Below are positions 24,411-32,306 of a DNA stretch of 35,216 nucleotides, one piece after another. The first letter of the stretch is position 1, and every line of letters starts with the position of its first letter. A program made the translations under genes and the position numbers. This DNA comes from Lachnoclostridium sp. UBA1781 (GTDB taxonomy: Bacteria > Bacillota > Clostridia > Lachnospirales > Lachnospiraceae), in the NCBI GenBank assembly GCA_002315495.1, contig DCGJ01000122.1, forward strand, positions 6,426 to 41,641, read 5' to 3'. The notes below the pieces were generated by a model. That model was not told the DNA's origin. It saw only the letters and a program-made list of their open reading frames with translations, and made no database searches.

Positions 24411-26078
24411 TTATACTTCGTGAATCATTACCACAATCATCGGACGGCGTTTTATTGTCTGATTAAAGTAATCGGTAAGACCGCCGGTAATATCCACTTT
24501 CATCTTTGCCAGATCCACAAAGTCCGCATAAACATTACGATTCACTTCGCGTTCAAGCACTTCCTCGGCGCCAATCATTAGGTCCTCCGAGTCCTTATGA
24601 TACACAAATCCCTTTGAAATAATCTTTGGCAGATCTACGATATTACCGGTTTCTGCTTCGATCGCAATACTTACCATAACAATGCCACTCTCTGAAAGGA
24701 TGTGACGCTCTTTTAGTACCGTATTACCGATGTCACCAATTCCGTATCCATCTACCAATACGCCTCTTGCAGGAGCATTTCCAACAATCTTCATCTCATC
24801 TTTGGAAATCTCGATAATGTCACCGGACTTTGCCATCAATACATCATCTTTATCCATACCTAATCCAATCGCAAGCTCCTTCTGCGCGATGCGATGTCGA
24901 TACTCTCCGTGAACCGGAATGGAATATCTCGGATTCGTCAGGCGATAAATCATCTTGATTTCTTCCTGACTGGCATGACCGCTAACGTGAGTATCCTGGA
25001 AGATAACATGAGCCCCCTGCATAATCAGTTCGTTAATCAGTTTGGAAACATTCTTTTCATTTCCCGGTATCGGTGTCGAGCTGATGATAACAACATCTCC
25101 CGGAATAATCGAAACCTTACGATGCGTATGCCCTGCAATACGGGACAACGCGGACATGGATTCGCCCTGAGAACCGGTCATAATAAATACCAACTGCTCA
25201 TTCGGATAATTCTTCGCTTCTTCCGTGGTGATTAGCAGCCCCTCGGGAACATTCAGGTAACCAAGCTCCTGTGCACAGGAGACAATGTTAACCATACTGC
25301 GTCCTTCCATGGCAACCTTACGTCGGAATTTGGCAGCGGAGTTGATAATCTGTTGCACACGGTCTACGTTAGAAGCAAAGGTAGCTACTATAATTCGACT
25401 TCCTGTGTTCTCGGCAAAGATGTTATCGAATGTCTTTCCAACCGTCTTCTCGGACATGGTAAGTCCCGGCTTTAAAGCATTGGTCGAGTCGCACATAAGA
25501 GCGAGAACGCCTTTTTTACCGAACTCACCCAGTCTCTGTAAATCAATGGTTTCACCCAATACAGGCGTAAAATCAATCTTGAAATCGCCGGTATGAATAA
25601 TCGTTCCGGCCGGTGTTGTAATCGCGAGTGCGCAGGCATCACTGATGCTGTGATTCGTATTAATAATCTCGACATTAAAATCGTCAAGTTTCACCGTATC
25701 ACCGTAAGAAACAACCTCCAAAGGAACATTTTCCAACTCGGAATGTTCCTTCAACTTGATTCCGATAATACCAAGTGTCAACTTTGTACCATAAACCGGC
25801 ACATGCAACTCCTTTAATACGTAAGGAAGTGCACCGATATGGTCCTCGTGACCATGCGTAATAAAGAAGGCCTTCACCTTCTCTTCATTCTCTTTCAGGT
25901 ATGAAATATCCGGTATAACCAAATCAATACCATACATATCATCGTTTGGAAATGCCAGACCGCAATCGACAACGATAATACTATCGTTATATTCAAATGC
26001 GGTAATATTCATACCGATCTGCTCTAATCCACCAAGAGGAATAATCTTCATGGAGGGAGCAGGCTTTTTCTTTCTCAT
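24411..26078 (-). CDS. rnj: Ribonuclease J
   Basis: RNase J is a metallo-beta-lactamase/beta-CASP enzyme with endonuclease and 5'-3' exonuclease activity in mRNA decay and rRNA maturation. From the ATG at 26078 it has 555 residues, the usual size. Motifs are IIPLGGLEQIGMNI, HGHEDH (residues 75-80, metal site), IIHTGDFKID, CDSTNALKPG, ATFASNVDRVQQI and FQDTHVSGHAS, followed by the C-terminal domain. The upstream in-frame TTG at 26096 overlaps the GGAGG that serves the ATG, so the ATG is preferred. Only one RNase J gene is in view, between the DUF1292 gene and the mini-MltG gene. Confidence 0.95.
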   Translation of the reverse strand: MRKKKPAPSMKIIPLGGLEQIGMNITAFEYNDSIIVVDCGLAFPNDDMYGIDLVIPDISYLKENEEKVKAFFITHGHEDHIGALPYVLKELHVPVYGTKLTLGIIGIKLKEHSELENVPLEVVSYGDTVKLDDFNVEIINTNHSISDACALAITTPAGTIIHTGDFKIDFTPVLGETIDLQRLGEFGKKGVLALMCDSTNALKPGLTMSEKTVGKTFDNIFAENTGSRIIVATFASNVDRVQQIINSAAKFRRKVAMEGRSMVNIVSCAQELGYLNVPEGLLITTEEAKNYPNEQLVFIMTGSQGESMSALSRIAGHTHRKVSIIPGDVVIISSTPIPGNEKNVSKLINELIMQGAHVIFQDTHVSGHASQEEIKMIYRLTNPRYSIPVHGEYRHRIAQKELAIGLGMDKDDVLMAKSGDIIEISKDEMKIVGNAPARGVLVDGYGIGDIGNTVLKERHILSESGIVMVSIAIEAETGNIVDLPKIISKGFVYHKDSEDLMIGAEEVLEREVNRNVYADFVDLAKMKVDITGGLTDYFNQTIKRRPMIVVMIHEV

Positions 26079-26112
26079 AAATCCAATTTCCTCCAACGGA
26101 ATCGATATTCCA

Positions 26113-26367
26113 TTACTTCTCGATATCGATATCCTCTAATAATTCATCAAATACAGTGGCAACCGCATCGATTTCTTTGTCATCCTCGACCATCTCATAA
26201 ATCATATCCGATGCATCGTCGCCGGTTTCTTTCATAATATACGTGTACTCATCATTATCTTCCTCCGTTACCAGAAGATAATTGATTTCATTCAATCGTG
26301 TCTCTGCAATGACCGTAAAGGTAACTTCACTGCCGTCATCCAAAGTAAACTTAATGGTTGCATCCAT
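26113..26367 (-). CDS. yrzB: DUF1292 family protein (YrzB-like)
   Basis: A small acidic protein of 84 residues from the ATG at 26367 (MDATIKFTLDDGSE). The core VTFTVIAETRLNEINYLLVTEEDND matches the DUF1292 family, whose function is unknown. The gene overlaps the end of ruvX by 17 bases and precedes rnj. The order ireB-ruvX-DUF1292 is highly conserved in Firmicutes (yrzL-yrrK-yrzB in Bacillus). An in-frame TTG at 26376 has a ribosome-binding site only four bases upstream and is less likely. Confidence 0.88.
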   Translation of the reverse strand: MDATIKFTLDDGSEVTFTVIAETRLNEINYLLVTEEDNDEYTYIMKETGDDASDMIYEMVEDDKEIDAVATVFDELLEDIDIEK

Positions 26368-26839
26368 TCTGTGCAATTAACTCCTTTAATTCTTCCCGCT
26401 TGTCAGCGTTATTGGTAACACAGTCCATATAGGACTGCAAAATAAAGGTGGCTGCCACCTGGTCTACCACCTGGCTTTTCTTTTCCAAGGAAACTCCACC
26501 GGCATCAAGTACACGGTGCGCAGCGACTGTTGTCAGGCGCTCATCCCATAAAATGACCGGCAGTCCGGTTCTTCTATGTAAATCCGCCGCAAACTCCTCT
26601 GATTTTCTCGCACGTTCCCCAATCGAGTTATCCAAATGCTTCGGATACCCGAGCACCAGTGCATTTACATGGCGCTCATCAATCAATTGTTCAATGCGCT
26701 GAAAGGTCTGACGAAGCTTGTTCTCCTGCTTTCTTCGGATTACTTCAAGACCTTGTGCCGTCAAAAATAAATCATCGCTCACAGCAACCCCAACGGTTAC
26801 GGAACCATAATCTAATCCAAGTAATTTAAATTCGTGCAT
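26351..26839 (-). CDS. ruvX: RuvX/YqgF (YrrK) Holliday-junction-resolvase-like nuclease
   Basis: A 162-residue RNase H-fold protein, known as a putative Holliday junction resolvase and as a pre-16S rRNA processing nuclease. It starts MHEFKLLGLDYGSVTVGVAV (first catalytic Asp in LDYGS) and shows ALVLGYPKHLDNSIGERA, LWDERLTTVAAHRVL with the second acidic site, and the terminal aspartate in VDQVAATFIL. The ATG at 26839 has AAGGA six bases upstream and follows ireB by 9 bases. The length is normal for the family (about 140-165). Confidence 0.94.
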   Translation of the reverse strand: MHEFKLLGLDYGSVTVGVAVSDDLFLTAQGLEVIRRKQENKLRQTFQRIEQLIDERHVNALVLGYPKHLDNSIGERARKSEEFAADLHRRTGLPVILWDERLTTVAAHRVLDAGGVSLEKKSQVVDQVAATFILQSYMDCVTNNADKREELKELIAQNGCNH

Positions 26840-26848
26840 AGTCTGTCC

Positions 26849-27100
26849 TTAGCTAAAATGAGAATTGATATAATCCTTGAATAACTCTTCGATAATTTCA
26901 TCACGCTCAACCTTTGCAATCAGGCCGCGTGCATTCAAGTGATTGGTGATGTAGGTTGGATCACCGGACATGATGTAACCCACCATCTGGCTTACCGGGT
27001 TGTAGCCTTTTTCGACAAGCGCAATATAAACGGTGTCGATAATGTTTCTGACTTCCTCTTCCGGACGGTTCTCAACTTTGAAATATTGTGTTTCTGCCAT
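26849..27100 (-). CDS. ireB: IreB family regulatory phosphoprotein
   Basis: An 83-residue protein almost entirely covering the IreB/ReoM family: EEEVRNIIDTVYIALVEKGY and NPVSQMVGYIMSGDPTYIT. IreB is phosphorylated on threonines near its N-terminus by the IreK/PrkC-type Ser/Thr kinase and in Enterococcus and Listeria links kinase signalling to cell-wall precursor supply through MurA stability. Thr4 in MAETQYF is the only N-terminal threonine and a candidate site. It is the first gene after the promoter at 27163-27191, preceded by GGAG. The kinase gene is not in the window. Confidence 0.94.
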   Translation of the reverse strand: MAETQYFKVENRPEEEVRNIIDTVYIALVEKGYNPVSQMVGYIMSGDPTYITNHLNARGLIAKVERDEIIEELFKDYINSHFS

Positions 27101-27162
27101 GTTCCTTCTCCTTCACTTTCTATGATTTCACATATCATCCCTAATCTTACAATACTCTAGAT

Positions 27163-27191
27163 ATTGTATACCAAATAGCCCTAAAAGGCAA
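27163..27191 (-). promoter_or_regulatory. Sigma-A promoter of the ireB-ruvX-rnj operon
   Basis: On the minus strand TTGCCT (27191-27186), a 17-base spacer and TACAAT (27168-27163) fit the sigma-A consensus well, with transcription expected near 27155. It lies in the 116-base gap after mtaB. No convincing mtaB terminator is visible in that gap, so some read-through is likely. Confidence 0.75.
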
Positions 27192-27216
27192 CATCTTTTG
27201 AAAATGTAAGATTTCC

Positions 27217-28629
27217 TTAACATTTGGCAAGTACGTAGTTTTGAAGCTTCTCTTCCGTTATTGTAACCTCCAGGACTTCGCCTGACTGCAAAGCCGTTTC
27301 TACCGCAATCATAACATATTGCGGCGTGTGACCAATCATATACTGCTTTCCATCCAAAAGGATTTCTTCTTCCAAAAGGACCGGATACATCTTTCCGACA
27401 ATTGATAACTCATAATTTCTTGCAAGAAGGGATTCCTGCACAAGCATCGTATGCTCTCTTTTTTTCTTCTCGGAATCTTCCACCTGGTTCGGCATTTTGT
27501 CCGCAACAGTGCCTTTTCTTCTGGAATAAGGGAATACATGTATCTTGGAAAATGCAACTTTTTTAGCAAACTCCATCGATTCAACAAAGTCTTCCTTCGT
27601 CTCCCCCGGAAAACCCACAATCAAATCGGTGGTAATTCCCGGACAGTCAAAATAGGTTCGAAGCAAACAAACACCGGCATAATACTGCTCGGTCGTGTAT
27701 CTTCGATTCATCGCCTTTAATGTCTTGTCACACCCGCTTTGCAACGAAAGATGAAAATGCGGACACACCTTTGGAAACTTCGCCAATTCTTGGCAGAAGG
27801 CCTCGGTAATGATTCGCGGCTCCAAAGAGCCCAGGCGAATTCTTTTGATCCCACTAATCTCGGAAAGCATTTGGATTAATTCAATAAGCGGCATACGTTG
27901 GTCAATTCTCTGAAGACTTTTCTGTTCTTCGATGCTGCAATCATCTAACCCAAAAGAGGATATATGAATCCCGGTAAGAACAATCTCCTGAAAACCTTTC
28001 TCCGCAAGCGAAACAGCTTCTTTCTTAATCGATTCCATCTCACGGCTTTGAATACGACCACGGGCAAACGGAATAATACAATAGCTGCAAAACTGATTAC
28101 AGCCATCCTGAATCTTCATGTATGCGCGGGTATGGTCTTCGGTATTGGAAATCTGAAGGGGTTCATAGGAGTTAAGTGTTTTGTCTTCGGAAACATATAC
28201 TTTATCCGGTTTTTCACCCTTTGCAAGAACAGAAAAATAGTTTTCCAAGATGAAGGCAATTTGATGTTTTCTCTGATTTCCGATTAATAGGTCAATTCCT
28301 GCATCCTCAATATGATTCTCGTAAAACTCCTGTACATAACATCCCACAGCAACCACAAGCGCATTTGGATTCGTCTTCTTTGCGCGATGCAGAACCTGAC
28401 GGGACTTGCGGTCTGCCACATTGGTAACCGTACAGGTGTTAACCACATAGATGTCCGCCTGTTCGCGAAAATCCACGGTTATAGCTCCAAGAGATGTCAG
28501 AAGCTCCTTCATTGCCTCGGTTTCATAGGAATTCACCTTGCACCCAAGCGATAAATATGCAATTTTCTTATTTGATAAAATACTCAAGTACTTACAACCT
28601 TTCAAATTCTCATTTTTTTGGAAAATCAC
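27217..28629 (-). CDS. mtaB: tRNA t6A37 methylthiotransferase MtaB
   Basis: MtaB is a radical-SAM enzyme that converts t6A to ms2t6A at position 37 of tRNAs reading ANN codons. Its domains are the UPF0004 N-terminal domain with YLSLGCKVNSYETEAM and VVNTCTVTNVADRKSR, the radical-SAM cluster motif GCNQFCSYCIIPFARG, and a C-terminal TRAM-like region after about residue 400. The frame opens at GTG 28629 with AAGGTGG six bases upstream. A second possible start is TTG at 28587 behind AAAGG, which would give the usual short N-terminus, so the first 14 residues are uncertain. It diverges from the plus-strand HPr-like gene. Confidence 0.93.
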   Translation of the reverse strand: MIFQKNENLKGCKYLSILSNKKIAYLSLGCKVNSYETEAMKELLTSLGAITVDFREQADIYVVNTCTVTNVADRKSRQVLHRAKKTNPNALVVAVGCYVQEFYENHIEDAGIDLLIGNQRKHQIAFILENYFSVLAKGEKPDKVYVSEDKTLNSYEPLQISNTEDHTRAYMKIQDGCNQFCSYCIIPFARGRIQSREMESIKKEAVSLAEKGFQEIVLTGIHISSFGLDDCSIEEQKSLQRIDQRMPLIELIQMLSEISGIKRIRLGSLEPRIITEAFCQELAKFPKVCPHFHLSLQSGCDKTLKAMNRRYTTEQYYAGVCLLRTYFDCPGITTDLIVGFPGETKEDFVESMEFAKKVAFSKIHVFPYSRRKGTVADKMPNQVEDSEKKKREHTMLVQESLLARNYELSIVGKMYPVLLEEEILLDGKQYMIGHTPQYVMIAVETALQSGEVLEVTITEEKLQNYVLAKC

Positions 28630-28640
28630 AAGAATCCACC

Positions 28641-28669
28641 TTGACTTTTCTTCCTCCCATCGTTACTAT
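28641..28669 (+). promoter_or_regulatory. Promoter of the HPr-like gene
   Basis: TTGACT (28641-28646), a 17-base spacer and TACTAT (28664-28669) form a good sigma-A promoter. Transcription would begin near 28676, about 32 bases before the start codon. Confidence 0.75.
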
Positions 28670-28707
28670 GAAGAAAGAGGATTTTTATCTATCACAGGAG
28701 GAAAATT

Positions 28708-28944
28708 ATGAAGACTGTTAATATTACTTTGAATTCCATCGACAAGGTTAAAAACTTCGTTAACGACATCACCAAGTTTGATTCTGATTTCGATTTGGTT
28801 TCCGGTCGTTACGTTATCGATGCAAAGTCCATTATGGGTATCTTCTCTCTGGATCTTTCCAAGCCAATCGCGCTCAGCATTCACAATGACGCTGAAATGG
28901 ATCAGATTCTCGAGATTTTAAAGCCATATATGGACGAGAACTAA
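28708..28944 (+). CDS. HPr-like protein lacking the phosphorylatable histidine
   Basis: A 78-residue HPr-fold protein. The region around the regulatory serine is well kept: KSIMGIFSLDL, with Ser41 matching Ser46 of HPr, and KFDSDFDL matches the segment before it. The active-site loop that in HPr reads I-H-A-R-P is replaced by IDKVKNF, so no histidine is available for phosphotransfer from Enzyme I. It resembles Crh of Bacillus in this loss, though the replacement residues differ. A regulatory rather than sugar-transport role (for example with HPr kinase/CcpA) is inferred. It is a single-gene unit with its own promoter, an AGGAGG site six bases before the ATG and a strong terminator. It is the only plus-strand protein gene in the window. 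Confidence 0.88.
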   Translation: MKTVNITLNSIDKVKNFVNDITKFDSDFDLVSGRYVIDAKSIMGIFSLDLSKPIALSIHNDAEMDQILEILKPYMDEN

Positions 28945-28965
28945 TAATTAAGTAATCACATTTTG

Positions 28966-28994
28966 CAGGATAAACTTCGGTTTATCCTGTTTTT
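28966..28994 (+). terminator. Intrinsic terminator of the HPr-like gene
   Basis: CAGGATAAAC (28966-28975), the stable TTCG tetraloop and GTTTATCCTG (28980-28989) form a perfect 10-bp stem followed by TTTTTCTTTTT. This is a textbook intrinsic terminator 22 bases after the stop codon. Confidence 0.95.
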
Positions 28995-29002
28995 CTTTTT
29001 GT

Positions 29003-29037
29003 AAATGCGGCACCGTTTTCAAAACGATGCCGCATTT
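29003..29037 (-). terminator. Second hairpin between convergent HPr-like gene and thiI
   Basis: AAATGCGGCA-C-CGTTTT and AAAACG-A-TGCCGCATTT form a long hairpin (16 pairs with one mismatch). It lies 17 bases after the thiI stop and right after the HPr terminator, so it probably ends thiI transcription, although the following T run in the minus direction is short (ATTT). It contains inverted copies of the ATGCGG/CCGCAT word discussed in the findings. Confidence 0.55.
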
Positions 29038-29054
29038 TCATACGAACTTTATCC

Positions 29055-30245
29055 TTATTCCGGAACAATACGAAGAATCTCGCGAGTTTCAATCGCAGTT
29101 TTCACCATATCGTCAATCTTCTCCTTAAGAAGCTCCTCCGATTTCTCCATATCGCGAATTCGTGGCTTTGTAACCGGATGATCCGCAACGTAAAGTGTAC
29201 AACAATCCTCGTAAGGAAGAATACTGGTTTCATAGCTTTCAATCTTTTCGGAAATCGCCACAATCTCCTGCTTATCAAAACCGATCAGCGGACGCATAAC
29301 AGGAAGTGTACATACCGCATTTGTACAGGCAAGACTCTGCATCGTCTGGCTGGCCACCTGACCGATACTCTCACCGGTAATCAAAGCAAGGCAATCCTTC
29401 TCGAGTGCAATTGCTTCTGCAATACGCATCATGTAACGACGCATCAGAATAGTCAACTCTTCATGCGGACAGGTTTCGTAGATATACATCTGAATATCCG
29501 TGAAATTAACAACGTTCAAATGAATCGGACCGGTATAAGCGGAAATGATTCTTGCTAGATCAATAACCTTCTGCTTTGCACGCTCGCTGGTATATGGCGG
29601 AGAATGAAAATACGTCGCATCAATATATACACCACGCTTTGAAATCATATAACCTGCAACCGGAGAGTCGATACCACCGGAAAGGAGCAGCATTGCTTTA
29701 CCGTTCGAACCGACAGGCATACCACCCGGTCCTGGAATTGTCTTCGAATAGATATAAGTACGATTACGAACCTCAACGAAAATGCTCTCCTGCGGATTAT
29801 GTACATCAACCGAAATTCCCGGAAAACGGTTTAAAAGAGCCTCACCCAAGTCAGCACAAATCTCCGGAGATGTCTTAAAATAATCCTTATTTCCACGCTT
29901 AGCAAAGCATTTGAAGGTAAATGTCTTATCTTCATAGAGGGCATCCACATAGTCTCCGACTTTCTTCGTAATATCATCCCACTCCGTAGATTCCAGAATA
30001 ACGACCGGAGAAAAGCCAACGATACCAAAGACCTTGGAAATAGCCTTCACGGTATCCTCGTAATCATATCCTTCCGGACATTCCACAAAAACACGTCCCT
30101 GTTCTTTTGCGACATGATACTCACCAAGTGGTGCCAACACATGACGAACCTGCTTCACAAGACAATCTTCGAAATAACCCCGATTCTTGCCCTTTAAGCC
30201 AATTTCGCCGTATTTAATTAAAAATGCACGATACATCTGTTCCAT
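29055..30245 (-). CDS. thiI: tRNA 4-thiouridine synthase ThiI
   Basis: ThiI adds sulfur to uridine 8 of tRNA and can support thiamine synthesis. From the ATG at 30245 it has 396 residues: an N-terminal ferredoxin-like/THUMP region (to about 165) and the adenylating PP-loop domain with LLSGGIDSPVAGY, plus the cysteine-containing DCCTLYVADHP near the C-terminus. It lacks the C-terminal rhodanese domain of the enterobacterial enzyme, as is usual in Firmicutes, and would take sulfur from the cysteine desulfurase encoded just upstream. The ATG has GGAGG five bases before it; an in-frame TTG at 30257 overlaps that site and is rejected. Confidence 0.95.
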   Translation of the reverse strand: MEQMYRAFLIKYGEIGLKGKNRGYFEDCLVKQVRHVLAPLGEYHVAKEQGRVFVECPEGYDYEDTVKAISKVFGIVGFSPVVILESTEWDDITKKVGDYVDALYEDKTFTFKCFAKRGNKDYFKTSPEICADLGEALLNRFPGISVDVHNPQESIFVEVRNRTYIYSKTIPGPGGMPVGSNGKAMLLLSGGIDSPVAGYMISKRGVYIDATYFHSPPYTSERAKQKVIDLARIISAYTGPIHLNVVNFTDIQMYIYETCPHEELTILMRRYMMRIAEAIALEKDCLALITGESIGQVASQTMQSLACTNAVCTLPVMRPLIGFDKQEIVAISEKIESYETSILPYEDCCTLYVADHPVTKPRIRDMEKSEELLKEKIDDMVKTAIETREILRIVPE

Positions 30246-30266
30246 AGTTTCCTCCAATGGGATATT

Positions 30267-31454
30267 CTAATATTTACGAATCTTACGATAGATAGGGAGC
30301 ATTTCCCGAATCTGCTCCAAAGCATATTCCACCTGTTCGAGGGTATTCTGCTCACAAAAACTGAAACGAAGTGTGGAATCCAGCAGATCCTTACGAACCT
30401 GAATGGACTCTAAGGTTCCACTGATGGCCGGGTGGTTACTTGAACAGGCCGACCCCGAGCTTACATAGATTCCTCTCTCCTCTAAGGCATGAAGAAATAC
30501 CTCTGCTTTGATTCCGGTGAAACCAACACTGACAACGTGAGGCGCAGTTTTTCGTACCGCCTTTGAAAGGTCACCCTCGCATTCTTCTAACGGAAGTGCA
30601 TGAACGACGACTTCCTCCATCGATAAAAGTCCTTCAATAAATGCCTGTTTTAATTGATACAAATGCTCTGTATTCGCCGAGAAGTTCTTCGAATACTCTT
30701 CAATTGCGGCAGACAGACCGGCAATGGCAGGAACATTTTCCGTTCCGCTACGCATCCCTTTTTGCTGGCCGCCTCCTAAAATCTCAGGACGAATCTTAAC
30801 CTTATCCCGTAGGTATAAAAAGCCGCTTCCCTTCGGTCCATGAATCTTATGTCCACTAACCGAAAGCGCATCCACTCCGATTCTTCCCGGAAAAATCGGA
30901 AGCTTCATAAACCCCTGAATTGCATCCACAAAGAAAATGGTTTTCGGATTGGTGCCATGAACGATTTTTGCCAGTTCTTCGATTGGTTCAACCGCACCGA
31001 CTTCATTGTTAATCATCATGATGCTGACTAAAATGGTGTCAGGACGAATGGCAGCTTTTAATTCCTCAACGCGAACCCGACCATAGGCATCCGTTCCAAG
31101 AAAGGTCACCTCATAACCCTGTTCTTCGAGGAAAATCAAAGGATTATAGACACTGGCATGCTCAATTCCTGTGGAAATAATATGCTTCCCCGCCCGTTTA
31201 TTCGCTTCAGCAATACCAATTAAGGCCAAGTTGTTCGATTCCGTTCCGCCGGAGGTGAGAATAATCTCAGAATCCTTACACTTCAAAGCTTTCGCAATGG
31301 TTTTCTTCGCACCGGTTACATATTGTTCCGCAACATACCCTTTTTGATGACGCGAGGAAGGATTACCGTAATCCTCACGCATGACCTTTTCCATAACGGA
31401 AATAGCACCGTCAAACACCTGCGTTGTTGCAGCATTATCAAAATAACATTCCAA
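30267..31454 (-). CDS. nifS: Cysteine desulfurase (NifS/IscS class), ThiI partner
   Basis: A 395-residue PLP enzyme that takes sulfur from cysteine. Landmarks are YFDNAATTQVF at the start, TSGGTESNNLALIG, the histidine of TGIEHASV, the PLP lysine in SGHKIHGPKGSG, RSGTENVPAIAGL and the catalytic cysteine in SSGSACSSNHPAISGTL. The gene lies 21 bases upstream of thiI, the same pairing as the dedicated NifZ-ThiI of Bacillus, so its main role is probably tRNA thiolation. The start codon is TTG at 31454 with AAGGAG seven bases upstream; no closer in-frame ATG fits. The symbol is a class label rather than a proven orthologue. Confidence 0.92.
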   Translation of the reverse strand: MECYFDNAATTQVFDGAISVMEKVMREDYGNPSSRHQKGYVAEQYVTGAKKTIAKALKCKDSEIILTSGGTESNNLALIGIAEANKRAGKHIISTGIEHASVYNPLIFLEEQGYEVTFLGTDAYGRVRVEELKAAIRPDTILVSIMMINNEVGAVEPIEELAKIVHGTNPKTIFFVDAIQGFMKLPIFPGRIGVDALSVSGHKIHGPKGSGFLYLRDKVKIRPEILGGGQQKGMRSGTENVPAIAGLSAAIEEYSKNFSANTEHLYQLKQAFIEGLLSMEEVVVHALPLEECEGDLSKAVRKTAPHVVSVGFTGIKAEVFLHALEERGIYVSSGSACSSNHPAISGTLESIQVRKDLLDSTLRFSFCEQNTLEQVEYALEQIREMLPIYRKIRKY

Positions 31455-31465
31455 AATAAAACTCC

Positions 31466-32236
31466 TTACTGCTCCGTTCGAACTTCTGTCCGAAACATGA
31501 GAACGGATAATATGGCAAGACCTGCTGTTTCGGTACGTAAGATTCGCTTTCCGAGGCTGACAACTCCCGCATTTTCCGAAATTGCAAGTTCAATCTCCTT
31601 CGGGTCAAAACCACCCTCTGGTCCAATAAAGATACTAATTTGCTTGCTCGGACACGATAATGCCTCCGTAAGTGCGGCCTCCAAAACCTCATTCGAGCCG
31701 GTCATGCCTTCCGCATTTTCATATGGGAGAAGAACCGGACCAAGCTTTGCAGCCTCTGAAATCGCCTGACAAAACGGTATTGGTCTGGAAACAACAGGGA
31801 CAAAACCGCGTCCGCTTTGTTTTGCGGCACTTTCGGAAATTGCCTGCCAACGTTCTATCTTTTTCCCTATTTTCTTTTCTTCCTCCAATTTCATCACGCA
31901 ACGCTTACAGTCTACGGGCACAATCCCCGCGGCACCAAGTTCAACCGCCTTTTGGATAATCATCTCCATCTTGTCGGATTTTGGCAAACCTTGATATAAC
32001 ACCAGTTTTACCGGAAGTTCAATACTGGTTCGAACTTTTTCACGAATCGTTGCCAGAAGAAAATCCTTCTCAAAAGACATGATTTCGCACAAATAATCGG
32101 TTCCAAGTCCGTCGCAAACAGTAATGGAATCGCCCTGCTTCATACGAAGCACATTTTTTATGTGATTGTAATCAATCCCTGAAATGGTAATACTGTCCGT
32201 ACCAATTTCAGCAGGAGTAATATAAAATCGTGACAT
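31466..32236 (-). CDS. rsmE: 16S rRNA m3U1498 methyltransferase RsmE
   Basis: RsmE methylates N3 of U1498 in 16S rRNA and has a SPOUT-class knotted fold. From the ATG at 32236 the protein has 256 residues, starting MSRFYITPAEIG. It contains the PUA-like N-terminal part, then GLPKSDKMEMIIQKAVELGA, the SAM-binding knot IFIGPEGGFDPKEIELA and SLGKRILRTETAGLAILSVLM. AAAGGA lies seven bases before the ATG; an in-frame TTG at 32257 is unlikely. It follows prmA, as in many Firmicutes (dnaK-dnaJ-prmA-rsmE). Confidence 0.95.
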   Translation of the reverse strand: MSRFYITPAEIGTDSITISGIDYNHIKNVLRMKQGDSITVCDGLGTDYLCEIMSFEKDFLLATIREKVRTSIELPVKLVLYQGLPKSDKMEMIIQKAVELGAAGIVPVDCKRCVMKLEEEKKIGKKIERWQAISESAAKQSGRGFVPVVSRPIPFCQAISEAAKLGPVLLPYENAEGMTGSNEVLEAALTEALSCPSKQISIFIGPEGGFDPKEIELAISENAGVVSLGKRILRTETAGLAILSVLMFRTEVRTEQ

Positions 32237-32306
32237 ATTTCTATCCTTTTCCAACAAAAAGAGTCATGGAGATTGTACCATAGATTACAAAAAAGAAAAG
32301 AAAAAC

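Noticed and set aside
18419..32257. Upstream TTG/GTG starts for MutS-like A (18430), rnj (26096), thiI (30257), rsmE (32257)
   Set aside because: Each lies inside or just beside the GGAGG/AAGGA site serving a nearby ATG, so the ATG was chosen. The TTG of the cysteine desulfurase and the GTG of the RluA gene were kept because they have their own well-spaced sites.
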